This document shows, piece by piece, positions 1-6,488 of a stretch of DNA of 7,404 nucleotides. A program made the position numbers and the translations under genes. The notes beneath the pieces are model-generated. The model was not told where the DNA came from and ran no database searches. It saw nothing but the letters and a program-made list of their open reading frames with translations. This DNA comes from Clostridia bacterium (GTDB lineage: Bacteria; Bacillota; Clostridia; Christensenellales; CAG-1252): NCBI GenBank assembly GCA_017455385.1, contig JAFTBD010000134.1:1-7404 (forward strand), read 5' to 3'. Every line of letters begins with the position of its first letter. Position 1 is the stretch's first letter.

Positions 1-431
1 GTGCCGATCTTCGGGTTCGGCATGAGACCCTTAGGACCGAGCAAACGAGCGATACGACCGACCATACCCATCATATCGGGGGTGGTGATACACACGTCGA
101 AGTCGAACCAATTGTCCTTCTGGATCTTGGCGATGATCTCGTCCGCACCGACGATATCCGCGCCTGCGGCCTGCGCCTCGTCCGCCTTCTCGCCTTTCGC
201 GATCACGAGGACTTTGACGCTCTTACCGGTGCCGTTCGGGAGGACGACCACGCCACGGACCTGCTGATCCGCATGCTTGCTGTCCACGCCGAGCTTCACA
301 TGCAACTCAACGGACTCGTCGAACTTCGCGCTGGCGGTCTTCACCGCGAGCTCCATCGCTTCGACACTGTCATAGACCTTATTCTTCTCTACTAAGGCAG
401 ACGCCTCTTTGAATCTCTTGCTGACTTTCAT
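1..431 (-). CDS. rplA: Large-subunit ribosomal protein L1, 3' end missing (partial)
   Basis: L1 binds 23S rRNA in the L1 stalk, helps release deacylated tRNA from the E site, and in many bacteria represses its own operon by binding the mRNA leader. The window holds the ATG start (431-429) and 143 complete codons of a protein usually about 230 residues long; the rest lies beyond the left edge. Recognisable family segments are VKLGVDSKHADQQVRG (about residues 45-60), LPNGTGK (64-70), AKGEKADEAQAAGADIVG (78-95), and TTPDMMGMVGRIARLLGPKG (116-135) followed by LMPNP. The ribosome binding site TAAGGAGGT lies just upstream, and its first three bases are the stop codon of rplK, so translation of the two genes is probably coupled. 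The identification is firm. Confidence 0.97.
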   Translation of the reverse strand, partial: MKVSKRFKEASALVEKNKVYDSVEAMELAVKTASAKFDESVELHVKLGVDSKHADQQVRGVVVLPNGTGKSVKVLVIAKGEKADEAQAAGADIVGADEIIAKIQKDNWFDFDVCITTPDMMGMVGRIARLLGPKGLMPNPKIG

Positions 432-443
432 ACGTCCACCTCC

Positions 444-869
444 TTAGTCTTCCACCGTGATACCCATGCTGCGCGCGGTACCGGCGATCATGCTCATAGC
501 CGCCTCGATGGTGGCTGCGTTGAGGTCGGGCATCTTCAATTCGGCGATCTCCCTGACCTGCGCCTTGGTGAGCTTGGCGACCTTCTCTTTATTCGGCTTC
601 GCAGAACCGCTCTCGATGCCGCAAGCCTTCTTGATCAGGACAGGGGCGGGAGGGGTCTTGGTGATGAAGGAGAAGGAACGATCGTTGTAGATGGTCATCA
701 CGACAGGGATGACGAGACCGATCTGAGAAGCGGTCTTATCGTTGAACTCCTTCACGAATCCCGGCAAATTGATGCCGTGCGGACCGAGGGTGGAGCCTAC
801 AGGCGGTCCCGGAGTGGCTTTACCTGCGGGCAATTGTAACTTGACTACTGCTGTAACTTTCTTTGCCAT
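444..869 (-). CDS. rplK: Large-subunit ribosomal protein L11
   Basis: L11 binds the GTPase-associated region of 23S rRNA, supports factor binding and stringent-response sensing, and forms part of the thiostrepton site. The 141-residue length is exactly typical. The N-terminal domain begins MAKKV and contains GPPVG (21-25). The C-terminal RNA-binding domain contains DRSFSF, ITKTPPAPVL and KPNKEKVAKLT, and ends GTARSMGITVED. ATG at 869 is preceded by AGGAGG at 884-879 with a 9-nt gap. The gene follows nusG after 133 bp and touches the rplA ribosome binding site. Unusually, the loop after GPPVG reads STLGPHGINLPGF, where Bacillus and Escherichia have PALGQ at the start. Pro26 is therefore Ser and Gln30 is Pro. 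Pro22 and Pro23 are kept. Confidence 0.98.
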   Translation of the reverse strand: MAKKVTAVVKLQLPAGKATPGPPVGSTLGPHGINLPGFVKEFNDKTASQIGLVIPVVMTIYNDRSFSFITKTPPAPVLIKKACGIESGSAKPNKEKVAKLTKAQVREIAELKMPDLNAATIEAAMSMIAGTARSMGITVED

Positions 870-910
870 AGTTTATTACCTCCTAACTATGCAATCGTGG
901 TGCTAACGAA

Positions 911-957
911 CGGGAATCAATGGATTTTCCCGCTCTCCCATAAAAAAGGCTTGCGCC
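911..957 (-). promoter_or_regulatory. Possible attenuator or autoregulatory leader in front of rplK
   Basis: Two RNA hairpins can be drawn in the nusG-rplK gap on the minus strand. First comes GGC-GCAA-GCC, a 3-bp stem with a GNRA loop followed by six T (957-942), a very weak terminator-like element. Next is CGGGAA, 10 nt, TTCCCG (932-911), a 6-bp stem placed 27 nt before the rplK ribosome binding site. L1 represses rplK-rplA by binding the leader in Escherichia coli, so an L1 target here would make sense, but I cannot match a specific L1 recognition motif. I see an AT-rich stretch at about 960-975 but no convincing -35 element, so an internal promoter is not supported. Confidence 0.3.
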
Positions 958-974
958 GATTTTACTATATAATA

Positions 975-1002
975 ATGTACGCGATGTACGCGCGGGGGCG
1001 CG
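975..1002. repeat. Perfect 9-bp tandem repeat next to a GC hairpin after nusG
   Basis: ATGTACGCG occurs twice in direct tandem at 975-983 and 984-992. It overlaps an inverted repeat CGCGC-GGGG-GCGCG at 989-1002, immediately after the nusG stop codon. The 5-bp all-GC hairpin could protect the nusG 3' end or slow polymerase, but it is not followed by a T run, so it is not a standard intrinsic terminator. Confidence 0.55.
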
Positions 1003-1566
1003 TCACGCTTTCTCGACTTGATTGAACTCCAGCTCGATGGGCGTCGGCTTGCCGAACATGGAGAGGATGACTTTCACCATACCGTGCTCGGTGTCGATCT
1101 CCGACACTTCGCCGAAATAGCTCTCGAAAGCGCCGGATATGATGCGCACCTGATCGCCGACTTGCAGCCCCAGATCCTCCGCTTTCACCTTCTCGAGACC
1201 GTTCCTGCGGACTTCTTCCGCCGTGAGCGCCTCGGGTCTGCCGCCCGCGCCGACGAAACCGGTGACGCCGTGGATATGCGTGACCATATAGTAGACGTGG
1301 TCGGTGTAGATCATCTTGATGAAAGCATAGGTGGGGAACTTCTTGCGAAGGACGGTCTTGCGCTTGGTCTTTGTCTCGACGATCTCCTCCTCTTGCGGGA
1401 CGACGACGTCGAAGATATAGTCCTGCAGACCGTTATTCTCCACCATCTTGAGTATATTATCACGAACGGCGAGCTCGTAAGTGGAATACGTATGGATGAC
1501 GTACCACTTCGCCATGGCTGCGCGCTCGTTGACTACTTCGTTTTCCTGATTATTGACGTTATCCAT
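1003..1566 (-). CDS. nusG: Transcription elongation/termination factor NusG
   Basis: NusG binds the RNA polymerase clamp through its N-terminal NGN domain and contacts Rho or ribosomal protein S10 through its KOW domain. The protein is 187 residues. The NGN domain spans about 18-125, with AKWYVIHTYSTYE near its start and FPTYAFIKM at 77-85, then HGVTGFVG. A KOW domain spans about 133-187, with VGDQVRIISGAFESYFGEV and a typical SMFGKPTPIELEF ending. ATG at 1566 is chosen because GGTGA (1578-1574) sits 7 nt upstream; the internal ATG at 1515, which would match the usual NusG start, has no ribosome binding site. This gives an acidic 17-residue extension before MAKWYV. The ribosome binding site lies in the last codons of secE, whose stop codon ends only 2 bp away, so the two are probably translationally coupled. 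Confidence 0.96.
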   Translation of the reverse strand: MDNVNNQENEVVNERAAMAKWYVIHTYSTYELAVRDNILKMVENNGLQDYIFDVVVPQEEEIVETKTKRKTVLRKKFPTYAFIKMIYTDHVYYMVTHIHGVTGFVGAGGRPEALTAEEVRRNGLEKVKAEDLGLQVGDQVRIISGAFESYFGEVSEIDTEHGMVKVILSMFGKPTPIELEFNQVEKA

Positions 1567-1568
1567 AA

Positions 1569-1793
1569 TTATTTCACCAACAAAGTAAAGAGCCAAGCGA
1601 GCAGGCTATCGAATCCGAGGATGATAAGCAGGAAGAACACCACGACCGCTATAACGATGCCGGTCTCCGCCATCACCTTCGCGAACGTGGGCCAACTGAC
1701 TTTCTTCAGCTCGGAGACGATCTCCTTGATGCCTTTCCACATCCTTTTGAAGATATTGGGCTTCTTGGTGTCGGTTTTATTCGTACCTTTCAT
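1569..1793 (-). CDS. secE: Preprotein translocase subunit SecE
   Basis: SecE clamps the two halves of SecY in the general secretion channel. This 74-residue protein is the short single-helix form normal in Gram-positive bacteria. It has a basic cytoplasmic start, an amphipathic segment with the family signature SELKKVSWPT (27-36), and one membrane helix at about 44-70. The ATG at 1793 has AAGGGGGACC (1806-1797) upstream, just beyond the stop codon of rpmG. The gene sits between rpmG and nusG, the standard position. No tRNA-Trp gene lies between rpmG and secE, although one is found there in some relatives. Confidence 0.95.
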   Translation of the reverse strand: MKGTNKTDTKKPNIFKRMWKGIKEIVSELKKVSWPTFAKVMAETGIVIAVVVFFLLIILGFDSLLAWLFTLLVK

Positions 1794-1807
1794 ACAGGTC
1801 CCCCTTG

Positions 1808-1975
1808 TTATTTGCTTTCTCTGTGAAGGGTATGCTTCTTGCAGAACGGACAATACTTATTCAGTTCGATCCTGTCCGGAGTGTTCTTCTTATTTTTATA
1901 GTCGTTATAATTGCGCTGCTTGCACTCCGTGCACGCAAGAGTGATCTTCATACGATTCTCTTTTTTCGCTGCCAT
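1808..1975 (-). CDS. rpmG: Large-subunit ribosomal protein L33, zinc-binding type
   Basis: L33 is a small protein of the large subunit near the E site. The 55-residue product contains two CxxC pairs (Cys15, Cys18 and Cys42, Cys45), the four ligands of the zinc ribbon in C+ type L33. The segment LACTECKQRNY (13-23) and the ending KYCPFCKKHTLHRESK are typical. ATG at 1975 is preferred because GGAGGC lies at 1991-1986. A later ATG at 1951 (MKITLACTEC) is possible but has a poor ribosome binding site. This is the first gene of the ribosomal-secretion operon, about 45 nt downstream of the transcription start inferred from the promoter at 2028-2056. Confidence 0.96.
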   Translation of the reverse strand: MAAKKENRMKITLACTECKQRNYNDYKNKKNTPDRIELNKYCPFCKKHTLHRESK

Positions 1976-2027
1976 ACCTTGTGACGCCTCCAAAAAAATT
2001 ACACCCGCTGATCGAGGATGCTTTTAT

Positions 2028-2056
2028 AGTGTAACACACCGAAAAAAGCGTGTCAA
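2028..2056 (-). promoter_or_regulatory. Sigma-A-like promoter of the rpmG-secE-nusG operon
   Basis: On the minus strand a perfect TTGACA -35 box (2056-2051) is followed by a 17-bp spacer and TACACT as the -10 box (2033-2028). The -10 box is preceded by TGT, giving an extended -10 TGn element. The start of transcription should lie near 2021, leaving a leader of about 45 nt before the rpmG ATG. The DNA just upstream (2057-2100) is very AT-rich, as expected for an UP element. Confidence 0.85.
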
Positions 2057-2079
2057 TGTTTTTTATCCTGTAATTTTAC

Positions 2080-2096
2080 AATATTTATAAAATATT
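2080..2096. repeat. AT-only palindrome between the membrane-protein unit and the rpmG promoter
   Basis: AATATTT-ATA-AAATATT forms a perfect 7-bp inverted repeat with a 3-nt loop, starting 7 bp beyond the stop codon of the 422-residue protein. Its stem has no GC pair and no T run follows on the minus strand, so it is a poor terminator. It lies at roughly -60 to -75 of the rpmG promoter and may act with the surrounding AT-rich DNA. Confidence 0.5.
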
Positions 2097-2102
2097 ATCA
2101 CG

Positions 2103-3371
2103 TCAATTATACAGCGAATAGACGTGCGCGCAAGCCGCCTTGATGATCTCTTCGATGTCATCGTTCGACCGGAAAGACTCGTCTATCACCGTCACGTACC
2201 AGTTATACAGCGTGGAAGACGGGAAGGAAGAGATCTCAGCACGGGGATGCTTCTTCTTGATCGCATCGAATTCTTCCTCCGATACGCGGAAGATCATCTT
2301 CGAGACGCCGTCTTTCTCGTACGCGAGGAGGAATGTCTTGTCCACCACCTTGCAGGTCGTAGGCGCGGTGTCGCTGTCCGTCTCGCTGACGGTAACGGGA
2401 TACTCGGAGGCAAGGCTCTTCACGAAGTCCGCCATCCCCTTCTTTCCGTAGAGGGAGAATGCCGCGCTCTCGGACTCGCCGCTCGCCACGATGAAGTCGC
2501 GGTCGGGGAGATCCTTGTAGCGCAAGACCTCATCATTGATCTTCGCCTCTTCGCCGTTCACGTATTCCGCATCCACCTCGCCCGTTTCGGCGTCGTAATT
2601 AAGACGGTACACGTATTTATAGGACATACGGATGGCGATCTCCACGTCCGCGAGGGTCTTCACCTCCGACGTCAAGATCCACTTATACCAATCCCCGCTC
2701 TTCGGGTACGCGGCTTTATCGAAGAGTTTATACCGTTTCTTTAAGTCGGCTGCGGTCTTCTTATGCAGACGCAGGACGATCTTCACGAGACCGTTGCGCT
2801 CGTATACGAGCATAAAGGTGGAGATGCCGGCGCGGCAGCCCGTAGGGAGATCGCCTCCTCTCTCGTAAATGCTGACGGGGGCTTGCCCTTCCACACCGCT
2901 CGCGAATGCCAATATCTCGTCTCTCGTGAGCGCCTCGATCTTCTCCTTGCGGGGAATGGCGAGACCCTCCTCCTTCAAGCGACGCATCTCCTCTTCCACT
3001 TCGCGAACGTTCTGCTCCGCGGCGCGATTGGTCTGTTCAAGATGCTCGATGAGCCCCATCGTCTCTTGGAGCGCAGCGGCATTCGTCTCGCGTTCCGCCA
3101 AAAGTTCTTGATTGATCCTATCCGCTTCGGCGAGGGCGCGATCGCTCTCTTCACGCATCTCCGCCTGCATTTGTTTCAGCATACGAGCGGATATCTTCTT
3201 CTGTCCGCGTCCCTTTCTGACGCCTGCGGCATATAAGGCAAGCGCTCCGATCATGAAGCCCAAGACCAATGCCAAACCGAGAACGATCCCGATGGCTATC
3301 ATCTGTTTGACGGTGAATCCGCCGACGATCTCTTTGATCGTATCCGCAAAGGCGGCGATATTATTTCTCAT
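2103..3371 (-). CDS. Membrane-anchored coiled-coil protein with two YjbR-like domains
   Basis: I do not recognise a named family for the whole protein (422 residues). A strong membrane helix spans about 23-49 and is followed by RKGRGQKK, so by the positive-inside rule the bulk should face the cytoplasm. Residues about 60-137 are charged heptad-like helix, a likely coiled coil. The rest is a duplicated domain: copy 1 at about 151-257 and copy 2 at about 313-421. They share TFMLVYERNG / TFLLAYEKDG, KIVLRL / KMIFRV, a DWYKWILTSE / YNWYVTVIDE strand, and VEIAIRMSYKYVYRL / IEEIIKAACAHVYSL. This layout (strand pair, Lys-rich helix, Trp strand, final helix with S-Y-x-x-V) resembles the YjbR/MmcQ (CyaY-like) fold; that is my inference. 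The ATG at 3371 follows GGAGGG and overlaps the upstream gene by 11 bp, so the two are probably coupled and act together. Confidence 0.85.
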   Translation of the reverse strand: MRNNIAAFADTIKEIVGGFTVKQMIAIGIVLGLALVLGFMIGALALYAAGVRKGRGQKKISARMLKQMQAEMREESDRALAEADRINQELLAERETNAAALQETMGLIEHLEQTNRAAEQNVREVEEEMRRLKEEGLAIPRKEKIEALTRDEILAFASGVEGQAPVSIYERGGDLPTGCRAGISTFMLVYERNGLVKIVLRLHKKTAADLKKRYKLFDKAAYPKSGDWYKWILTSEVKTLADVEIAIRMSYKYVYRLNYDAETGEVDAEYVNGEEAKINDEVLRYKDLPDRDFIVASGESESAAFSLYGKKGMADFVKSLASEYPVTVSETDSDTAPTTCKVVDKTFLLAYEKDGVSKMIFRVSEEEFDAIKKKHPRAEISSFPSSTLYNWYVTVIDESFRSNDDIEEIIKAACAHVYSLYN

Positions 3372-6300
3372 CTTTCCCTCCGAGCAATCTTCTGTCCATA
3401 TTCCTCTTCACCCGAACGAAGAGGATGATGATGACGATGAGCACGACGACCATCAGGGAGCCGATCCATACGAGGAACCAATCGGCAAGATAGGTCAGGA
3501 TCGAAAGAGGTCCTTTCCGATAGGTGTCCGTCTCGATCTCCGTGATGGCGGAACGCTCACCGTCCGCTGCGTTTCTCACTTGTAAAATATATTCCGCGTC
3601 ATGCGGAACGTCTGCGAATACGTTTGCCGACGTCCAGTCCGTGATGACCTCTCCCGACTTGCTGAGGAGGCGCATCTCGACCGCCGCGTCGGCGGTGACC
3701 GTCAGTTCGCCCGTCTCTCTGTCATAGGCGACGGAGACGGCGTCTTCTTTCACCGGGGCAAATAGCGTCGTCACCGAGACCGAGCTTTCCTTGCCCGCGA
3801 CCGATGCGGATCTTGCGCGGAAATATACCGTTTGCATGACGCCGGGCGCCAACCCACCCGCCGTCAATTCCGTTGTCGCAGACCCTTCCGTCCAACGTCC
3901 GGTCGATCCGACTTTATACTCGACGACATAACTCGCCGCATTGGATAGCGCCGTGGCGGTGAATGCCGCCGTCGTATCGGTGACGCTGTCCTCGACGAGG
4001 GCGACCGTCAGCGCGGGGAGCGCGACGGAGACGCTCTTCACCTCGCTCCATTCGCCCTTCTCGTTCTCGTAATGAACGCTGTCCGTCAGACAAGCGCGCA
4101 CGTAGTATATCTGCCCGTATTTGCGGTTCTTGAAGCTCGCTTTACCGTCCGTTGTGCTTAATTCGTTTTTCGCGGAAAAATCCGCTTTTTCCGATATTTG
4201 CACGAGGGCGGGCGCCGCCGCGACCGTCACGTCGATCACGCGGTCGTTCTTGCCCGTGCCGACCTTCACCGTGACGGAAGTATTCGGCGGACGAACGCCC
4301 TGCACGACGGTCAGTACGTTGGTCTCCTGCTTGGTCGATTTGTCATAGATGAGGATCGCCTTGACGTCGAAATTACCGGCGGTAACAGAGACGGTCACGG
4401 GATAGGAGCCGAGCTCCGCGCCCACCGCCACCCCTTCGCAGGAGATCCCCGAGAAAGCGGAGACGCTCTCTTCATAAGGTCTCGCGGCGTAGTCGAGGGA
4501 TCTGTCGGGCGTCCCGCTCGCCGTATTGTAGAAATAAAGGTTGGTCAGAAGCATCGTATCCGACGCGAAACGGAAGGTCTCGCCGTACCGCTTCGAGGTG
4601 GTCTCCATCCTGTAGACGGCAAGCACCGGACAAGGCACGATGACGAGGTCGAAGACCGCGGGCTCCGCCATATACGAAGACTCGGGTTTGAGGGTGCATT
4701 TCACCTTATACGTCCCTACGACCGTGGGTGAGCCGTCCGTATAGGTCTCTCCGCTGATCGAATAGGAAAGCAGGATATTCTCACTCTCCGCCGCGAGCAT
4801 CGTCGTCTTCCCGTTCTCGGTCAGCGCGAGAGTGCTGACGGTATAGGCGGCGTGATAATAGACGGCAGACAGGTCATCCGCCGCACGGAATGCAACGCCG
4901 TCGCTGCGTCTGACGATGCGGACGCGTGCCGCGCTGTAATCGAGCCATACGCTCTGATCTTCCTTGGAGACAGCCGTCGTGTCCGTATAGGTCGCGGTCT
5001 CATTGACGGCGAGCCCCTCCGAGATCGAAGCGGAAAGCGCGAAGGTGTATTCCCCTTCCCGATCGGGGATAGAAACTTTCACCTCTTTTTGAAAACTCTT
5101 GTAGCCGTATTGGCAATCATCCGTTTCGTTATAGCTTAGGACCCGCGGCAGGACGACCATCGAGAAAGCGGCATCCATCGTCACCTCGTCGAATCCCTCC
5201 TGTTCCACGCCGAGAAGGGTGAGCGCATACGGGGTGTCGCTCGCGGGGATAGCACCCGCATCGCGCACGACGGAACAGCGAAGATCCACCACGATGCCCG
5301 GATATAGCTCCACGTTCTCGAAGAGGATGCTCCCATTATAATCCGAGACGAGATCGTCCAAGTAGGTGAACGTGAAGTCCGCGATGTCGAGCCGTACGCA
5401 GTCGGCACGTCCCGCATAGGCGGGGATATCCCCTTGATAAAGCTTGATGGGACCGCTGACGGCGCGCACCGTCGAGATCTCGGTGAGATCCGCCGTGACG
5501 GCATAATACGAGGAGGGAACGTCCGCCCCCTCGCCGTCTCGGACGGTATGCTTGCAGTATTCCACGGCGTACTGCTCGCCGACGGCCAGGACGGTCTTGC
5601 CGCGATCCGCCTCGGTCAAGCGGAAATAGGTCGTCACGACCTCCTCATTCACGCCCGCCGTCTCGACGGAAACGACGCTCTCGGTCTCGCCCGACAAAAT
5701 GAAATTGTTGAAAAGGACCGTCTGCTCCTCGGCAAAAGAAACGTTGAGGGGCTTCGCAGTGACGGTGAGCTCGGCGGTGACGTTCGTATCCGCCACTTTC
5801 GGGGTGACGGTGTACTCGTCCTTGACGTCTATGCCGTTACTTGTGACAGACTTCACGCTGAGGGGATACGTCTTCGGGACGGCGGTCGCCGCGAACCCAT
5901 TCGACTCATAGGTGACGACGATGGTATTCTCGTTCTCGACCTTCTCCCAGACGATGGTCGAACGGGAGTCGTCGCCGTACGTTTTGGTGAGCGTCTCCGC
6001 GGCGAGCGGCGTCACGAGCGAGCGCCCCTCGACGTGGAAACAGACGCGCCCTTCGTATACGGGACCCTCGGGGATCTCCGCACCGGTATTTATATCACAG
6101 GCGACCAGCACTTCGCTGCCGTCCACGTAATAATACCCCTTGGCGGCATTCACCTTATGCGTGCCGTCGTCCACGAGGCTGATGAGCTCGCCGACATTGT
6201 CTAAGCGACCTTTGAAATATTTAACGAGAAAAGCGTTGCTCCCCTTGGTGATGATGAGATCCGAAGGGGGCACGGTGTCAAAGGTGAGCGGGATCTCCGG

Positions 6301-6408
6301 CAGAGTCTCCGCTTCCGCTTGAAACGGAATGAAAACAAAAAAAAGGAGCGCGACCAGCGCCGCCCATAACAATACGACAGATATTTTTCTCAAAAGATCT
6401 CGCGTCAC
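3361..6408 (-). CDS. Large surface protein with MBG/Ig-like and FN3-like repeats, type I membrane anchor
   Basis: Function unknown. From a GTG start at 6408 the product has about 1015 residues. A signal peptide covers 1-33 (basic TRDLLRK, long hydrophobic core, AEA before ETLP). Next are beta-rich segments: an MBG-like unit at about 135-226 (KTYGDD, then YPLSVKSV and LTVTAKPLNV), an Ig-like unit at 494-590 ending VGTYKVKC...FDLVIVP, a second MBG-like unit at 594-702 (SKRYGE, GSYPVTVSVTAGNF), and three FN3-like units at about 705-795, 798-883 and 887-964. A single helix (about 973-999) and the basic tail KRNMDRRLLGGKDEK end it, so nearly all of it is outside the cell. I chose GTG over the ATG at 6438 because GGGAG lies 8 nt before the GTG and a good promoter overlaps that ATG. 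No LPXTG sorting motif or catalytic motif is visible. Adhesion or sensing is plausible but unproven. Confidence 0.88.
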   Translation of the reverse strand: MTRDLLRKISVVLLWAALVALLFFVFIPFQAEAETLPEIPLTFDTVPPSDLIITKGSNAFLVKYFKGRLDNVGELISLVDDGTHKVNAAKGYYYVDGSEVLVACDINTGAEIPEGPVYEGRVCFHVEGRSLVTPLAAETLTKTYGDDSRSTIVWEKVENENTIVVTYESNGFAATAVPKTYPLSVKSVTSNGIDVKDEYTVTPKVADTNVTAELTVTAKPLNVSFAEEQTVLFNNFILSGETESVVSVETAGVNEEVVTTYFRLTEADRGKTVLAVGEQYAVEYCKHTVRDGEGADVPSSYYAVTADLTEISTVRAVSGPIKLYQGDIPAYAGRADCVRLDIADFTFTYLDDLVSDYNGSILFENVELYPGIVVDLRCSVVRDAGAIPASDTPYALTLLGVEQEGFDEVTMDAAFSMVVLPRVLSYNETDDCQYGYKSFQKEVKVSIPDREGEYTFALSASISEGLAVNETATYTDTTAVSKEDQSVWLDYSAARVRIVRRSDGVAFRAADDLSAVYYHAAYTVSTLALTENGKTTMLAAESENILLSYSISGETYTDGSPTVVGTYKVKCTLKPESSYMAEPAVFDLVIVPCPVLAVYRMETTSKRYGETFRFASDTMLLTNLYFYNTASGTPDRSLDYAARPYEESVSAFSGISCEGVAVGAELGSYPVTVSVTAGNFDVKAILIYDKSTKQETNVLTVVQGVRPPNTSVTVKVGTGKNDRVIDVTVAAAPALVQISEKADFSAKNELSTTDGKASFKNRKYGQIYYVRACLTDSVHYENEKGEWSEVKSVSVALPALTVALVEDSVTDTTAAFTATALSNAASYVVEYKVGSTGRWTEGSATTELTAGGLAPGVMQTVYFRARSASVAGKESSVSVTTLFAPVKEDAVSVAYDRETGELTVTADAAVEMRLLSKSGEVITDWTSANVFADVPHDAEYILQVRNAADGERSAITEIETDTYRKGPLSILTYLADWFLVWIGSLMVVVLIVIIILFVRVKRNMDRRLLGGKDEK

Positions 6409-6428
6409 GGTATCCACTCCCGAGAAAC

Positions 6429-6457
6429 AGTATAGCATATTTACCTACTGAAATCAA
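6429..6457 (-). promoter_or_regulatory. Promoter of the surface-protein gene, extended -10 type
   Basis: On the minus strand TTGATT (6457-6452), a 17-bp spacer and TATACT (6434-6429) form a good sigma-A-like promoter. TGC directly before TATACT supplies the extended -10 element. The expected start near 6422 leaves a leader of only about 14 nt, consisting almost entirely of the ribosome binding site GGGAG (6421-6417) before the GTG at 6408. Confidence 0.7.
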
Positions 6458-6467
6458 TATCTATTAT
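6440..6467 (+). promoter_or_regulatory. Possible promoter of the divergent small gene
   Basis: TTTACC (6440-6445), a 16-bp spacer and TATTAT (6462-6467) could act as -35 and -10 boxes for the gene starting at 6489, with transcription beginning near 6474. The match is moderate. Its spacer contains the -35 box of the opposing promoter, so only one polymerase could bind at a time. Confidence 0.45.
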
Positions 6468-6488
6468 TAACGAGAACGGAGGTGCCGC

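Noticed and set aside
960..1000. Separate promoter for rplK-rplA
   Set aside because: TATAGT-like and TAAAAT-like boxes exist, but the upstream DNA is GC-rich and offers no -35 box at 16-18 bp.
1567..1596. TTG at 1596 as an earlier start of nusG
   Set aside because: It lies inside secE and has no ribosome binding site; the ATG at 1566 has GGTGA at the right distance.
1018..1944. Long plus-strand open frame opposite nusG, secE and rpmG
   Set aside because: It is antisense to three well-identified genes and its translation shows no family features.
5434..6204. 256-codon plus-strand open frame opposite the surface protein
   Set aside because: Its His/Arg/Asp-rich low-sense composition is typical of an antisense shadow of a GC-rich gene, and the opposite strand has a coherent signal-peptide protein.
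6409..6438. ATG at 6438 as the start of the large surface protein
   Set aside because: A good promoter's -10 box overlaps it, and its ribosome binding site (TAGGT) is weaker than that of GTG 6408. It remains possible if another promoter lies further upstream.
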